Source: Oscillospiraceae bacterium (GTDB taxonomy: Bacteria; Bacillota; Clostridia; Oscillospirales; Ruminococcaceae). Taken from it: DNA of 64,000 nt. The stretch lies in contig WRLY01000003.1 of the NCBI GenBank assembly GCA_009776305.1, positions 1-64,000 on the forward strand. The letters run 5' to 3'. Positions 8,400 through 17,598 of this stretch are shown here, piece by piece. Position 1 is the first letter of the stretch, and each line of letters opens with the position of its first letter. The translations under genes and the position numbers were made by a program. Under the pieces are notes generated by a model that ran no database searches, was not told the DNA's origin, and worked only from the letters and a program-made list of their open reading frames with translations.

Positions 8400-9656
8400 C
8401 TATTCGTATAACGGATATTTTCCACAGATTGCGTTTACTTTTTCTTTGATTTTTTCTTTATTGGCGTCAAAATCTTTCGCCGCCAATAAAACACACTCAG
8501 CAATTACTTCCATGTCATCTTCTTTTAAACCCCTTGTTGTAACAGCAGGCGTGCCGATTCTGATACCGCTTGTGACGAATGGGCTCTGCGGGTCGTTAGG
8601 TACGGCGTTTTTATTGACTGTAATATAAACCTCGTCTAACTTATTTTGAAGCTCTTTGCCCGTTACGCCGAACGATTGTAAATCAACTAACATAAGATGG
8701 TTATCAGTACCGCCCGAAACAAGTTTAAAACCGTACTTCATGAGTCCCGACGCCAATGCCGAAGCGTTTTTCCTGACCTGTCTGCCGTATTCTTTAAACT
8801 CCGGTTTAAGAGCTTCAGCGAAACAGACGGCTTTAGACGCAATTACGTGCATAAGCGGTCCGCCCTGTGTTCCGGGGAAGATGGCTTTGTCGATTTTTTT
8901 AGCAATTTCTTCATTATTTGTAAGTATAAGACCGCCACGCGGTCCTCTCAGGGTCTTATGGGTGGTGGTGGAGGTTACATCGGCGTAAGGAATCGGCGAA
9001 ATATGCTCTCCCGCCGCGACAAGTCCCGCGATATGCGCCATATCAACAAAGAAACATGCCCCAACACTTTTCGCGATTTCGGAAATGCGCTTAAAATCGA
9101 TTTCTCTCGGGTAGGCGCTTGCCCCCGCGACGAGCATTTTCGGCTTATGAACCTTTGCCAACTCTTCTATTTTTTCATAATTAAGACGCTCGGTTTCATC
9201 ATCTAAGCCATAGGGTATAAAGTTGAAATATTTTCCCGATATGTTCACAGGCGAACCGTGGGTTAAGTGTCCACCGTGGGCTAAATCCATGCCTAAAACA
9301 GTATCGCCGTACTCTAAAAGCGCAAAGTAAACCGCCATGTTCGCCTGCGCCCCCGAATGTGCCTGAACATTAGCGAATTTTGCCCCGAAAAGCTCCTTGG
9401 CACGCTCGATTGCAATACTCTCCGCAACGTCCACGCACTCACAGCCGCCGTAATAGCGCTTGCCGGGATAACCTTCGGCGTATTTGTTAGTTAAAATACT
9501 CCCCATCGCCGCCATAACGGCGGGAGAAACAATGTTTTCGCTTGCTATAAGCTCGATATTTCTCTGCTGACGTAAAAGCTCCTCTCGCATGGCGTTTCCG
9601 ATTTCAGGGTCGCTTTTTGAAATAAATCCGATTGAGTCAATGTAGTCATTATACAT
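8400..9656 (-). CDS. glyA: Serine hydroxymethyltransferase
   Basis: A 418-residue PLP enzyme that interconverts serine and glycine with tetrahydrofolate, the main source of one-carbon units. Hallmarks: [20 protein letters not shown] at the N-terminus, [11 protein letters not shown], and the Schiff-base lysine in [15 protein letters not shown]. Full length for the family. An AGGAGAG ribosome site precedes the ATG, and a TTGAAA-N17-TATAAT promoter lies at 9699-9727. Confidence 0.97.
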   Translation of the reverse strand: MYNDYIDSIGFISKSDPEIGNAMREELLRQQRNIELIASENIVSPAVMAAMGSILTNKYAEGYPGKRYYGGCECVDVAESIAIERAKELFGAKFANVQAHSGAQANMAVYFALLEYGDTVLGMDLAHGGHLTHGSPVNISGKYFNFIPYGLDDETERLNYEKIEELAKVHKPKMLVAGASAYPREIDFKRISEIAKSVGACFFVDMAHIAGLVAAGEHISPIPYADVTSTTTHKTLRGPRGGLILTNNEEIAKKIDKAIFPGTQGGPLMHVIASKAVCFAEALKPEFKEYGRQVRKNASALASGLMKYGFKLVSGGTDNHLMLVDLQSFGVTGKELQNKLDEVYITVNKNAVPNDPQSPFVTSGIRIGTPAVTTRGLKEDDMEVIAECVLLAAKDFDANKEKIKEKVNAICGKYPLYE

Positions 9657-9698
9657 GGCGTTTTGCTCTCCTTGTCTTTATTTATTCTAATATTATAC

Positions 9699-9727
9699 AT
9701 TATAGCATTAAATGGATAAAATTTCAA
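9699..9727 (-). promoter_or_regulatory. Sigma-A promoter of glyA
   Basis: Minus strand TTGAAA (9722-9727), 17-nt spacer, TATAAT (9699-9704). The -35 box overlaps the stop of the upstream membrane-protein gene. Confidence 0.7.
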
Positions 9728-10074
9728 CTATTTTTTGATTTTTCCCGCAATTGACTATAATATCCGTAAAGCTCCTGTACGCCGTTCTCCAACTTGTAAT
9801 AATGAATTAAATACGCCGCCGTCAAAGTCAAAAACAGCGTAAAAAGCAATATTACCGGAATCGCCGTCTCTCCGGACACAAATAAGGCGCAAATAGTAAT
9901 TACAGTCAAAAGACTCATAGTCATGGTTACAATCAGGTGAACGATTCGTTCATGCTGAAAAAATTTTATTTTAACAAGCAGTTTTTCCGCTTCACCGCCC
10001 CAATCGGTTTCGAGCGGGTTTTCAGCTAACAGCAAATCAAGTTCGGTTTTGCAGGCTCTGATTTTTTTGTTCAT
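9724..10074 (-). CDS. Small two-helix membrane protein, unknown function
   Basis: A 116-residue protein with a charged N-terminal half, two hydrophobic segments (IVHLIVTMTMSLLTVITICAL and VILLFTLFLTLTAAYLI, about residues 43-62 and 70-88) and a short basic C-terminal tail. A GGGG-containing ribosome site lies upstream. I do not recognise a family. It may be transcribed with glyA, although glyA has its own promoter. Confidence 0.6.
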   Translation of the reverse strand: MNKKIRACKTELDLLLAENPLETDWGGEAEKLLVKIKFFQHERIVHLIVTMTMSLLTVITICALFVSGETAIPVILLFTLFLTLTAAYLIHYYKLENGVQELYGYYSQLREKSKNS

Positions 10075-10213
10075 AAATATTCCCCATGCCTTTCCTCACA
10101 AACGTGATATGAAAGTACATCTTCCCAATTACCGAGGATTTACTTTAAAACTTTTCGCCATAATTATAATTTCGGGGCGACATTAAATTAACATCACCCC
10201 GTAAATTATTTTT

Positions 10214-10876
10214 TTATTTTGCCGAAAAACCTTCCCAGTCTTTCAAAAACCGCTCAATTCCCGAAGTGGTCAGCGGGTGATTCAGCATTTGCATAATAAC
10301 GCCGAAAGGTACGGTTGCAATATCGCAACCCATAGCCGCTGTTTTTGTAACATGGATTGGATTTCTGATAGAAGCGGCGATGATTTCGGTATCAATGCCT
10401 TGCGCATCAAAAACTTCAACGATTTCATCAATCAGATTCAACCCGTCGGTGCCAATATCGTCAAGTCTTCCGAGGAACGGGCTTACATAGGTCGCGCCGG
10501 CGTTTGCCGCCAAAATAGCCTGAGCCGCCGAGAAAATAAGAGTGACGTTGGTGTCGATTCCTTTATTGTACAGTTGGTTACACGCCTTTAAGCCCTCTTC
10601 GCAGAACGGCAGTTTAATTACGATATTGTCACGTAAATCTTCGGGCATTTTGGCGATAAACTCGTCGGCTTCCTTTACCATTTTGTCAGCTTCAAGCGAG
10701 ATGACCTCAGCCGAAATAGGACCGTCAACAATTCCTGCGATTTCCTTAATAACTTCAACAAAGTCTCTGCCCTCTTTGGCAATCAGCGAAGGGTTGGTGG
10801 TTACTCCGCAAATAACGCCCATATCGGCGGCGCGTTTAATTTCATTTACATTTGCGGTATCAATGAATAATTTCAT
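10214..10876 (-). CDS. tal: Transaldolase (TalC/FSA-type small form)
   Basis: A 220-residue decameric-type transaldolase. It starts [16 protein letters not shown], carries [13 protein letters not shown], the Schiff-base lysine region [11 protein letters not shown] and [11 protein letters not shown]. It transfers a dihydroxyacetone unit between sugar phosphates in the non-oxidative pentose phosphate pathway; the fructose-6-phosphate aldolase subgroup is close, so activity should be confirmed. The GAGGAG ribosome site is strong. It sits downstream of xylA-xylB on the same strand, consistent with pentose catabolism, but a strong terminator separates it from xylB. Confidence 0.93.
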   Translation of the reverse strand: MKLFIDTANVNEIKRAADMGVICGVTTNPSLIAKEGRDFVEVIKEIAGIVDGPISAEVISLEADKMVKEADEFIAKMPEDLRDNIVIKLPFCEEGLKACNQLYNKGIDTNVTLIFSAAQAILAANAGATYVSPFLGRLDDIGTDGLNLIDEIVEVFDAQGIDTEIIAASIRNPIHVTKTAAMGCDIATVPFGVIMQMLNHPLTTSGIERFLKDWEGFSAK

Positions 10877-10921
10877 GTGAATTTCTCCTCTTTAATTAAT
10901 TTTTATTAATATTTAAAAAAA

Positions 10922-10974
10922 GATTTGCCGCCGCCTTTGGCGGCGAGCGTTTGAGGACGGAAGTCCTCAAACGC
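10922..10974 (-). terminator. Double-hairpin terminator after the xyl genes
   Basis: In the minus direction: a perfect 12-bp stem GCGTTTGAGGAC / GTCCTCAAACGC (10947-10974) with a GGAA-type loop, then a second GC-rich stem CGCCGCC / GGCGGCG (10929-10945), then GCAAATC and a run of T. It ends the xylA-xylB transcript before the transaldolase gene. Confidence 0.8.
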
Positions 10975-11137
10975 AATTGCTGTATCGTGCTTTAAGCTTT
11001 TCTGCATGAACCGTGTCCGCTGTATTTTTGTGCACCTGCCGCGCCGCGATACCAAACGCCGGTGTGCTTGTGGAGACCGGTTTCGTTACAGTTATCCTGT
11101 ACACATTCATAATAAGAATCGAAATAATTTTCTTCAT
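10967..11137 (-). CDS. Possible small protein downstream of xylB
   Basis: A 56-codon reading frame starting MKKIISILIMNVYRITVTKP, preceded by GAGGAGG about 11 nt upstream, 32 nt after the xylB stop. The body is polar with PVSTSTPAFGIAARQ and no clear membrane segment. Its stop codon falls inside the terminator hairpin, which is unusual but tolerable. I recognise no family, and it may be spurious. Confidence 0.35.
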   Translation of the reverse strand: MKKIISILIMNVYRITVTKPVSTSTPAFGIAARQVHKNTADTVHAEKLKARYSNCV

Positions 11138-11169
11138 ATTTCCTAAAACCTCCTCACACATAAGTTTTG

Positions 11170-12693
11170 CTATAACTCTGCCAACTCTGCGAAAACGCCT
11201 TTCATCGCGGGATAAAGTTTCCTGTACATTCCGTATGCCCGCTCATACTTGTCAATATTTTCGGGAATCGGCGCTTGTTCGCGGTTGATTTTGATAATTG
11301 CCTTGCAAGCCTCTGCCACAGACGAGTAAATACCTGTCCCCACAGCCGCCAAAATTGCCACGCCAAGCGCGGGACCCTCGGTGTTCAACGTGGTTTTAAC
11401 ATTGCAGGCGTACAGGTCGGCAAGCATCTGCCGCCAAAGGGGTGAGGTTCCGCCGCCGCCGCAAGCCATCATGTCGTTGACGTTTATACCCATTTCACGC
11501 ATAACTTCCACGCAATCGCGTAATGAATAGGAAACGCCCTCCATAGCCGCACGGATTAAGTGCTGTTTTTTGTGTATGGTTGACAACCCTATGAACGTTC
11601 CGCGAGCATTGGGGTCAAGGTGAGGGGTGCGCTCGCCGTTTAGATAGGGCATATAGAATAAACGATTTGCACCAATGGGAACAGTCTCCGCCGCCTTATC
11701 GGTTAAGTAATAAGGGTCTACGTTCATATTGAGGGCTGTTTCCATTTCAGACCAGCAGAAATTGTCGCGAAACCATTTAAGCGATAAGCCCGCGCTTTGG
11801 GTAACCCCCATAACATGCCACGCGCCCGGAACAGCGCAACAGAAAGTATGAACCCTGCCACCCTTGTCAATTGAAATCTTATCGGTATGGGTGAAAACCA
11901 CGCCGCTTGAACCGATTGTGGTGAACGCCTTACCGTCTTCCACTACGCCGGTACCTACAGCGCCCGCGGCATTATCGCCTGCACCGCCCACAACGGGAGT
12001 TCCGGCTTTGAGTCCGGTTAAAGATGCTACCTTAGCGGTTATTTCGCCTGTAATTTCAGGAGATTCATAAACCTTGCCGAGTAGTGCTTTGTCAATTCCG
12101 AGTTTTTGTAACACCTCGTCAGACCAGTCGCGCTTCGGAATGTCTAAAAGCTGCATACCCGAAGCATCGCTTACTTCAGTAGCATACTCGCCCGTCAGCA
12201 TAAAGCGAACGTAATCCTTAGGCAAAAGAATATGGCGGCATTTTTCATAATTTTCAGGCTCGTTATTTTTAACCCAAAGTATTTTTGCCGCCGTAAAGCC
12301 GGTGATTGCAGGATTGGCGGTAATTTCGATTAACTTATCATGACCGACTTTTTGATTAAGCTCGTCTACTTCGTTTGCCGTGCGTTGGTCACACCAAATT
12401 ATGCTCTTGCGAATAACCCTATTGTCGGCATCAAGCATAACCAAGCCGTGCATCTGCCCCGACAGCCCTATTCCTTTTATGTCGGCGGAATCAATTCCGC
12501 TTTCATCAAGTACGTCCTTAACGCTGTTTACAACGGCATTCCACCAGTCCTCGGCGTTCTGCTCGGCATAGCCGTTTTGCGGAGTGTAGAGCGGGTATTC
12601 GTGGGTGGAACTCGCCACTGCCTTTCCGTCCTCGCTGAACAGTACGGTTTTTGTTCCCGAAGTCCCTATGTCAATTCCGAGAATGTAAGCCAT
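11170..12693 (-). CDS. xylB: Xylulokinase
   Basis: A 507-residue FGGY-family kinase that phosphorylates D-xylulose to xylulose 5-phosphate. It has the ATPase-fold phosphate motif LGIDIGTSGTKTVLF at the N-terminus, the LSGQMHGLV substrate motif typical of xylulokinases, and ACGGGGTSPLWRQML near the C-terminus. The ribosome site GAAAGG precedes the ATG. It follows xylA on the same strand with about 110 bp between them, the usual xylAB arrangement. Confidence 0.95.
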   Translation of the reverse strand: MAYILGIDIGTSGTKTVLFSEDGKAVASSTHEYPLYTPQNGYAEQNAEDWWNAVVNSVKDVLDESGIDSADIKGIGLSGQMHGLVMLDADNRVIRKSIIWCDQRTANEVDELNQKVGHDKLIEITANPAITGFTAAKILWVKNNEPENYEKCRHILLPKDYVRFMLTGEYATEVSDASGMQLLDIPKRDWSDEVLQKLGIDKALLGKVYESPEITGEITAKVASLTGLKAGTPVVGGAGDNAAGAVGTGVVEDGKAFTTIGSSGVVFTHTDKISIDKGGRVHTFCCAVPGAWHVMGVTQSAGLSLKWFRDNFCWSEMETALNMNVDPYYLTDKAAETVPIGANRLFYMPYLNGERTPHLDPNARGTFIGLSTIHKKQHLIRAAMEGVSYSLRDCVEVMREMGINVNDMMACGGGGTSPLWRQMLADLYACNVKTTLNTEGPALGVAILAAVGTGIYSSVAEACKAIIKINREQAPIPENIDKYERAYGMYRKLYPAMKGVFAELAEL

Positions 12694-12802
12694 AATTGTT
12701 TTCCTTTCGTTGATATATTTCTTTGCGCCCTTTCACTGACCGAAATATTTACACGCGGACAGCCGAAAGCTGTCCGCCGTAAATTGTAAAACTTTATATA
12801 GA

Positions 12803-14125
12803 TTAGCCGCCAAACATAATATCGTTAAGAATATCCTCAAGCATTTCCTGCCTGGAGCTTGGAATAGTGCCGAGAACTTCGCCCTTTTCAAGCGCGTACT
12901 TCTCAATCGCGGCAAGGTCAGCCTTACCGTTAATTATATCAGCACCTATGCCGCTCTGCCAGCTTGAGTAACGCTTGGTCACAAAGTCATCGATTCTTCC
13001 GTCTGCAATGATTCTGTCGGCTATGCGTAAACCTAACGCAAAAGCATCCATGCCCGCTATGTAGGAGTAGAAGATGTCTTCCGGCTCGAAAGAGGCGCGG
13101 CGGGTTTTAGAGTCAAAGTTTAAGCCGCCGTTGGTGAAACCGCCCGCTTTAAGTACTTCGTACATGCAAAGCGCGGTGTCGTAAACGTTAGTCGGGAACT
13201 GGTCGGTATCCCAGCCTAAGAGCATATCACCTTGGTTGGCGTCAATCGTTCCGAACATACCGTTGTCGCGGGCTACGCGAATCTCGTGCTGGAAGGTGTG
13301 CATAGCTAATGTAGCGTGATTTGCCTCGATATTGAGTTTAAAGTCTTTGTCAAGACCGTATTTACGCAGGAAACCAATTACGGTAGCGCTATCCACGTCG
13401 TATTGGTGCTTGGTGGGCTCTTTCGGCTTGGGTTCAACATAAAAGTCGCCTTTAAATCCAATTGAACGCCCGTAGTTGACGGCAAGACGCATAAGACGCG
13501 CCAGGTTGTCAAGCTCCAAGCCCATGTTGGTATTAAGCAGAGTTTCATAACCCTCGCGACCACCCCAGAAAACATAGCCGTTTCCGCCGAGCTTTACCGT
13601 GACGTCGAGCGCTTTTTTAATCTGCGCCGCCGCAAAAGCGAACACATCGGCGTAGGGGGAGGTCCCCGCTCCGCTCATGTAACGCGGATGAGAGAAGTTG
13701 TTAGCAGTTCCCCACAAACATTTTTTGCCGGTTTTTGCCTGCATTTGAGCGATTATGTCAACCGCCTTGTCAAGCTTTTCATTAGATTCAGCAAGGGTTG
13801 GATAATCAGGCGAAACATCTCTGTCATGGAAACAGAAGTAGTCAATACTCAGCTTATCCATTAGCTCAAAAGCCGCGTAGACTTTGTTCGCCGAGCGTTC
13901 CTCTTCGTTTGAGGCTCTCCATGTCTTGTCCGTAGTACCTCTGCCGAACATGTCGGCGCCTTCGCCGCACATGGTATGCCACCATGACAGCGCAAATTTT
14001 AGCTGGTCTTTCATTGTTTTTCCCGCGATTACTTCCTCCGGATTGTAAAATTTAAAGGATAGCGGGTTTTTCGAGGCTTTCCCCTCGTACTTGATTTTCG
14101 GTATAGAGCTAAAAAACTCACTCAT
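12803..14125 (-). CDS. xylA: Xylose isomerase
   Basis: A 440-residue TIM-barrel isomerase that converts D-xylose to D-xylulose. Family signatures: [11 protein letters not shown] with the catalytic His, [33 protein letters not shown] with metal ligands, and [17 protein letters not shown]. The length matches the class II isomerases of anaerobes. A GGAGGG ribosome site and a TTGACA-N17-TACAAT promoter lie upstream, in a divergent region shared with pfkA. No XylR repressor gene is in the window. Confidence 0.97.
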   Translation of the reverse strand: MSEFFSSIPKIKYEGKASKNPLSFKFYNPEEVIAGKTMKDQLKFALSWWHTMCGEGADMFGRGTTDKTWRASNEEERSANKVYAAFELMDKLSIDYFCFHDRDVSPDYPTLAESNEKLDKAVDIIAQMQAKTGKKCLWGTANNFSHPRYMSGAGTSPYADVFAFAAAQIKKALDVTVKLGGNGYVFWGGREGYETLLNTNMGLELDNLARLMRLAVNYGRSIGFKGDFYVEPKPKEPTKHQYDVDSATVIGFLRKYGLDKDFKLNIEANHATLAMHTFQHEIRVARDNGMFGTIDANQGDMLLGWDTDQFPTNVYDTALCMYEVLKAGGFTNGGLNFDSKTRRASFEPEDIFYSYIAGMDAFALGLRIADRIIADGRIDDFVTKRYSSWQSGIGADIINGKADLAAIEKYALEKGEVLGTIPSSRQEMLEDILNDIMFGG

Positions 14126-14157
14126 GCTTAGACCCTCCGTTTTTGATTAGTATTAAT

Positions 14158-14186
14158 ATTGTATAATATTTTTAAAGAAATGTCAA
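14158..14186 (-). promoter_or_regulatory. Sigma-A promoter of xylA
   Basis: Minus strand TTGACA (14181-14186), 17-nt spacer, TACAAT (14158-14163). It is arranged back-to-back with the pfkA promoter at 14205-14234. Confidence 0.75.
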
Positions 14187-14204
14187 GACTTGCCAACAGT
14201 TTTC

Positions 14205-14234
14205 TTGACATTTTCATGTTGAAAGTTGTATAAT
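14205..14234 (+). promoter_or_regulatory. Sigma-A promoter of pfkA
   Basis: Consensus TTGACA (14205-14210) and TATAAT (14229-14234) with an 18-nt spacer, 44 bp upstream of the pfkA start. Confidence 0.8.
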
Positions 14235-14278
14235 AGAACCAAAGGCGGGATTAAAGTGGAAAGGAACGGTAAAAAAAT

Positions 14279-15376
14279 ATGTCTTCAACAGCAAAAAAAA
14301 GAATCGGAATCCTCACGAGCGGAGGCGACTGCCCAGGACTTAACGCAACGATAAGAGGGGTGGTTAAGGCTTGTTATCAGCTTTTGGGAGAGGAAAATGT
14401 CGAAATCATAGGTATAGCCGACGGATATTACGGCTTAATCCGCAATCACTGCAAATTAATGGAGCCATCGGATTTTTACGGTATTTTAACCCTCGGGGGA
14501 ACTATTTTGGGAACAAGGAGAACCCCTTATAAAAAAATGAGTATCGTAGAAGGCGATAATGTTGATAAAGTAAAGCAGATGAAAGAAACCTACATGAAAT
14601 GGAATTTAGACTGCCTTTTGACCTTAGGCGGAAACGGAACTCATAAAACCGCAAACTTACTTTCAGAAGAGGGCTTAAACGTAATCGGCTTGCCAAAAAC
14701 CATTGACAACGATATATGGGGGACTTCCGTAACTTTCGGTTTTCATACCGCTGTTGCTATAGGAACAGAGGCGATTGACAGAATCCACACCACCGCCCAT
14801 TCTCACAGCCGAATCATGGTGGTGGAAATTATGGGAAATAAAGCGGGTTGGCTGTCGCTTTATACGGGAATCGCGGGCGGTGCGGACATTATACTTATTC
14901 CAGAAATTCCTTTCAGCATGGATTTGGTAATAAAAGCGGTGCAAAGCCGCGCCGATTCGGGCAAGTGTTTTTCAATTGTAGCGGTTGCGGAGGGCGCTAT
15001 GGACGCCGAAGAAGCCGCCATGAAAAAGAAAGACCGCCTGCAAAAGCGGGTTGAAGCGGGCGAAACCACCGTTTCGGCGCGAGTGGCAAATAAAATTCAG
15101 GAAGCTACCGGTTATGAATCCCGCGTGGTAGTACCCGGGCATGTTCTCAGAGGCGGAACTCCGTCGGCTTACGACAGAGTACTTGCCACAAAGTTCGGAG
15201 CGCGGGCGGCAAAGCTGATTTCACAGGAAAAATACGGCTACACCGTGGCGTTATCGGGCGACTGGATTACCGAAAACAAGCTCTCGGACGTGGCAATGAA
15301 AACCAAGTTCGTAGCCCCCGACAGTCCGGAAGTCATAACGGCGAGGAGTATAGGGGTTTCGTTCGGGGATAGATAA
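14279..15376 (+). CDS. pfkA: 6-phosphofructokinase (G104/K124-type)
   Basis: A 365-residue phosphofructokinase A family enzyme: SGGDCPGLNATIRG at the N-terminus, LTLGGNGTHKT (residues 115-124), catalytic GLPKTIDNDIWGT, and VEIMGNKAGWLSLY. At the two positions that separate ATP from pyrophosphate enzymes (E. coli 104 and 124) it has Gly120 and Lys140, a mixed set. Gly at the first position generally indicates ATP use, while Lys at the second is typical of PPi enzymes. It phosphorylates fructose 6-phosphate in glycolysis. The gene is monocistronic with its own promoter and a terminator shared with the convergent pduL gene. Confidence 0.93.
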   Translation: MSSTAKKRIGILTSGGDCPGLNATIRGVVKACYQLLGEENVEIIGIADGYYGLIRNHCKLMEPSDFYGILTLGGTILGTRRTPYKKMSIVEGDNVDKVKQMKETYMKWNLDCLLTLGGNGTHKTANLLSEEGLNVIGLPKTIDNDIWGTSVTFGFHTAVAIGTEAIDRIHTTAHSHSRIMVVEIMGNKAGWLSLYTGIAGGADIILIPEIPFSMDLVIKAVQSRADSGKCFSIVAVAEGAMDAEEAAMKKKDRLQKRVEAGETTVSARVANKIQEATGYESRVVVPGHVLRGGTPSAYDRVLATKFGARAAKLISQEKYGYTVALSGDWITENKLSDVAMKTKFVAPDSPEVITARSIGVSFGDR

Positions 15377-15378
15377 AA

Positions 15379-15420
15379 AATAAAGGCGGCTAAAAGCCGC
15401 CTTTATTTTTTAATTTTTTA
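15379..15420. terminator. Bidirectional terminator between pfkA and pduL-like gene
   Basis: Perfect 12-bp stem AATAAAGGCGGC / GCCGCCTTTATT (15379-15390 and 15396-15407) with a 5-nt loop, flanked by T-rich DNA on both strands. Confidence 0.85.
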
Positions 15421-15985
15421 TTAACTCGCACATCATTCCCGGTGCGGATGAAACCGTGTTTGCCTCGTCGGTGTCTATATGTATTGCTTCAGCAAAAGTA
15501 TCGCGTACACGGCATACCACATCGCCCAAGAGCGCACTCCTGCCCGTACCCTCAACTTTTACGTTTATGATTTCTCCGTTAGTGAAACCGTGTTCATCTG
15601 CAAAAGCCGGCGTCATGTGAACATGCCTTTTTGCCACAATAACCCCCTCGGCTATGTCAAGCTCGCCCGCAGGTCCTACAAGCTTACAGCCGGGCGTTCC
15701 GGCTACGTCGCCCGATTCCCTAACTACGGGAGTAATGCCGAGAGAGCGGGCGTCGGTTGCCGAAACTTCCACCTGAACCGCGCTTCTGTTAGGACCGAGA
15801 ATCATTACGTTCGGAATTTCCCTTTTTGGACCAACCACCTTTACCCTTTCCTCAGTTGAAAATTCGGTAGGCTGAGAAAGTCGCTTTTTCTCGGTCAGCG
15901 TAGCGCCGGCTCCGAAAAGAACCTCCAACGCCTCTTGAGTGAGATGTACATGTCTTGCCGATGTTTCGATAATTACTTTTGCCAT
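15410..15985 (-). CDS. pduL: Phosphate propanoyl/acetyltransferase, PduL family
   Basis: A 191-residue PduL-type phosphotransacylase, which exchanges CoA and phosphate on acyl groups. It contains two copies of the PduL domain with zinc-binding His motifs: SARHVHLTQEALEVLFG at the N-terminus and AKRHVHMTPAFADEHGF in the middle, plus MILGPNRSAVQVEVSATDAR. It lacks an N-terminal encapsulation helix and no microcompartment shell genes are nearby, so it is probably a cytosolic enzyme for acetate formation. No acetate kinase gene lies in the window. Confidence 0.9.
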   Translation of the reverse strand: MAKVIIETSARHVHLTQEALEVLFGAGATLTEKKRLSQPTEFSTEERVKVVGPKREIPNVMILGPNRSAVQVEVSATDARSLGITPVVRESGDVAGTPGCKLVGPAGELDIAEGVIVAKRHVHMTPAFADEHGFTNGEIINVKVEGTGRSALLGDVVCRVRDTFAEAIHIDTDEANTVSSAPGMMCELIKN

Positions 15986-16036
15986 ACTTTTTTCCTCCCA
16001 TAATTTTAATAAAAATATTTTAATTTAAAAATACAA

Positions 16037-16141
16037 CTAAAAAATATTAAGCGAGTCAAGAATAATCCCCAAAACAAAGATTATAGCGATAATAAGTGCG
16101 CCGATTCTTAATATAAGCGTGAATTTCTGCCGCCGGAACAT
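16037..16141 (-). CDS. 34-residue single-span membrane peptide
   Basis: An ATG at 16141 behind GGAGG (7-nt spacing) opens a 34-codon frame: basic start MFRRQKFTLILR, a hydrophobic helix GALIIAIIFVLGIIL and the tail DSLNIF. It starts 44 nt after the permease stop on the same strand, so it would be the last gene of the ABC operon. The strong ribosome site and the clean basic-hydrophobic layout favour a real small protein. I recognise no family. Confidence 0.55.
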   Translation of the reverse strand: MFRRQKFTLILRIGALIIAIIFVLGIILDSLNIF

Positions 16142-16185
16142 ACAGCCACCTCCGGTTAATATAATAGAATTTTTACCAAACAGCG

Positions 16186-17598
16186 CTATTCGTATGCGAT
16201 TGCCGAAAGTGCACTTATTCTGGTTCCTCTATACGCCGGAATAATCCCCGCCAACACTCCTACAACCGTAGCGAACATTAAGCCGCCGAACACAAGCCAT
16301 ATAGGGATTTGGGAGATTACAACGCCGTCCTCAAACGACATGCCTCCGCCGCCGCCACCACTCATCATACCCATCATTTGTTCAAAAAGGAAGGTGTTAA
16401 ATAAAGCCGAAATGCCAAAGCTCAACCCTATCCCGAGTACTCCTCCGATAAAACCTATTGCCGCCGCTTCGCCAAGGAAAAGCGCCATAATTTTTGAGAG
16501 GTCACAACCTAAAACCTTCATAACTCCTATTTCGCGGGTGCGTTCAATCACCGCTGTTATCATGGTGTTTGTAATGTTCAAAGCCGCTATAAACACCGAT
16601 ACCCCCGCCAAAGCTGCAAGTAGCATTTGAATCAATTGTACCTGGTCTTTCATTCTTTCGCGAGCTTCACCTTCGGAATAGGTGTGAAAACCCATTGCTT
16701 TTATTTGGTCTTCAACGTCCTTAACATAGTTCATATCATCTACACGCACACGAACATCGCTATAAGTTCCGTCGAACTCCTCTCGTTGCATATCGGGATT
16801 AAGCTCGTTAAACGCCTTTATATATGTATTAAGAAAATCAATATCAACAAAAACGCTGTCTGAAATCCGCCAGTCGCGTTCCGGGTCGCCTATTACACCA
16901 ACTACGTTTAATTGCCTGTCATACTCCATGTTGGGGGCAGTTTCGGAACCGATTACAGAAAAATCCTGTTGCCACCAACCGTCATCCTGGGAAAAGGTAA
17001 GAGGAATAATATGCAACTCCGTAGTCATGGGGTCCATTGCTTTGCTTACAACATTATATTCCTCATCTAATTCAGGCCATACATATTCTTCATACTCGTA
17101 ATCATAGACATAGCTTCCGACATTAAACCCGACGAGTACAGTTCCCGAAGGGTCGCCATCTTCTTTCCAACGACCTTCGGAAAGCTTATACCCAAAATTC
17201 TCTAATTCGTCCATATAAACCCCGACAAAATCTCCCCAACTTATCGAGTATTCATGACTGTATATAGCGATTTCATAACCAACGCTGAGTGAGCGTAAAA
17301 AAGGCGATACAGCTTTGACATGGGCTATTTCCTTAAAACTCGCGATTGCATCGTCGTCAAGCACAGGCGCCTCTTCCCCGTCGGGTCTCGGTCTGCCATC
17401 GGGATTCACCTGAATAAGCGTCAAATCTGCCCATTCGCTTACCATTTTATCCATTGCGTCATCCATACCGACACCGAGAGAAACCATTACAATAATAGCG
17501 CAGGTACCTATTATTACACCCAAAACAGTCAGAAATGTACGCGTTTTTCTTTTAAAGAGGTTACGGATACACATTCTGAAAACATCTATTGCTTTCAT
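16186..17598 (-). CDS. MacB/FtsX-type ABC transporter permease
   Basis: A 470-residue permease with the MacB architecture: an N-terminal helix after RNLFKRKTRTFLTVLGVIIG, a large extracytoplasmic domain (about 45-315), then three C-terminal helices around LLAALAGVSVFIAALNITN, AAAIGFIGGVLGIGLSFG and WLVFGGLMFATVVGVLAGII. The loop between helices holds a Met/Gly-rich stretch (MMGMMSGGGGGGM). MacB-type pumps do mechanical work across the membrane rather than carry solutes through a channel. The start overlaps the stop of the multi-Ig gene (ATGA), so the two are translationally coupled. Confidence 0.9.
   Translation of the reverse strand: MKAIDVFRMCIRNLFKRKTRTFLTVLGVIIGTCAIIVMVSLGVGMDDAMDKMVSEWADLTLIQVNPDGRPRPDGEEAPVLDDDAIASFKEIAHVKAVSPFLRSLSVGYEIAIYSHEYSISWGDFVGVYMDELENFGYKLSEGRWKEDGDPSGTVLVGFNVGSYVYDYEYEEYVWPELDEEYNVVSKAMDPMTTELHIIPLTFSQDDGWWQQDFSVIGSETAPNMEYDRQLNVVGVIGDPERDWRISDSVFVDIDFLNTYIKAFNELNPDMQREEFDGTYSDVRVRVDDMNYVKDVEDQIKAMGFHTYSEGEARERMKDQVQLIQMLLAALAGVSVFIAALNITNTMITAVIERTREIGVMKVLGCDLSKIMALFLGEAAAIGFIGGVLGIGLSFGISALFNTFLFEQMMGMMSGGGGGGMSFEDGVVISQIPIWLVFGGLMFATVVGVLAGIIPAYRGTRISALSAIAYE

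Noticed and set aside
10174-10200. Weak hairpin (GGGG...CCCC arms) after the transaldolase gene as a terminator
   Set aside because: It needs several G-T pairs and has no T run in the minus direction; too weak to call.
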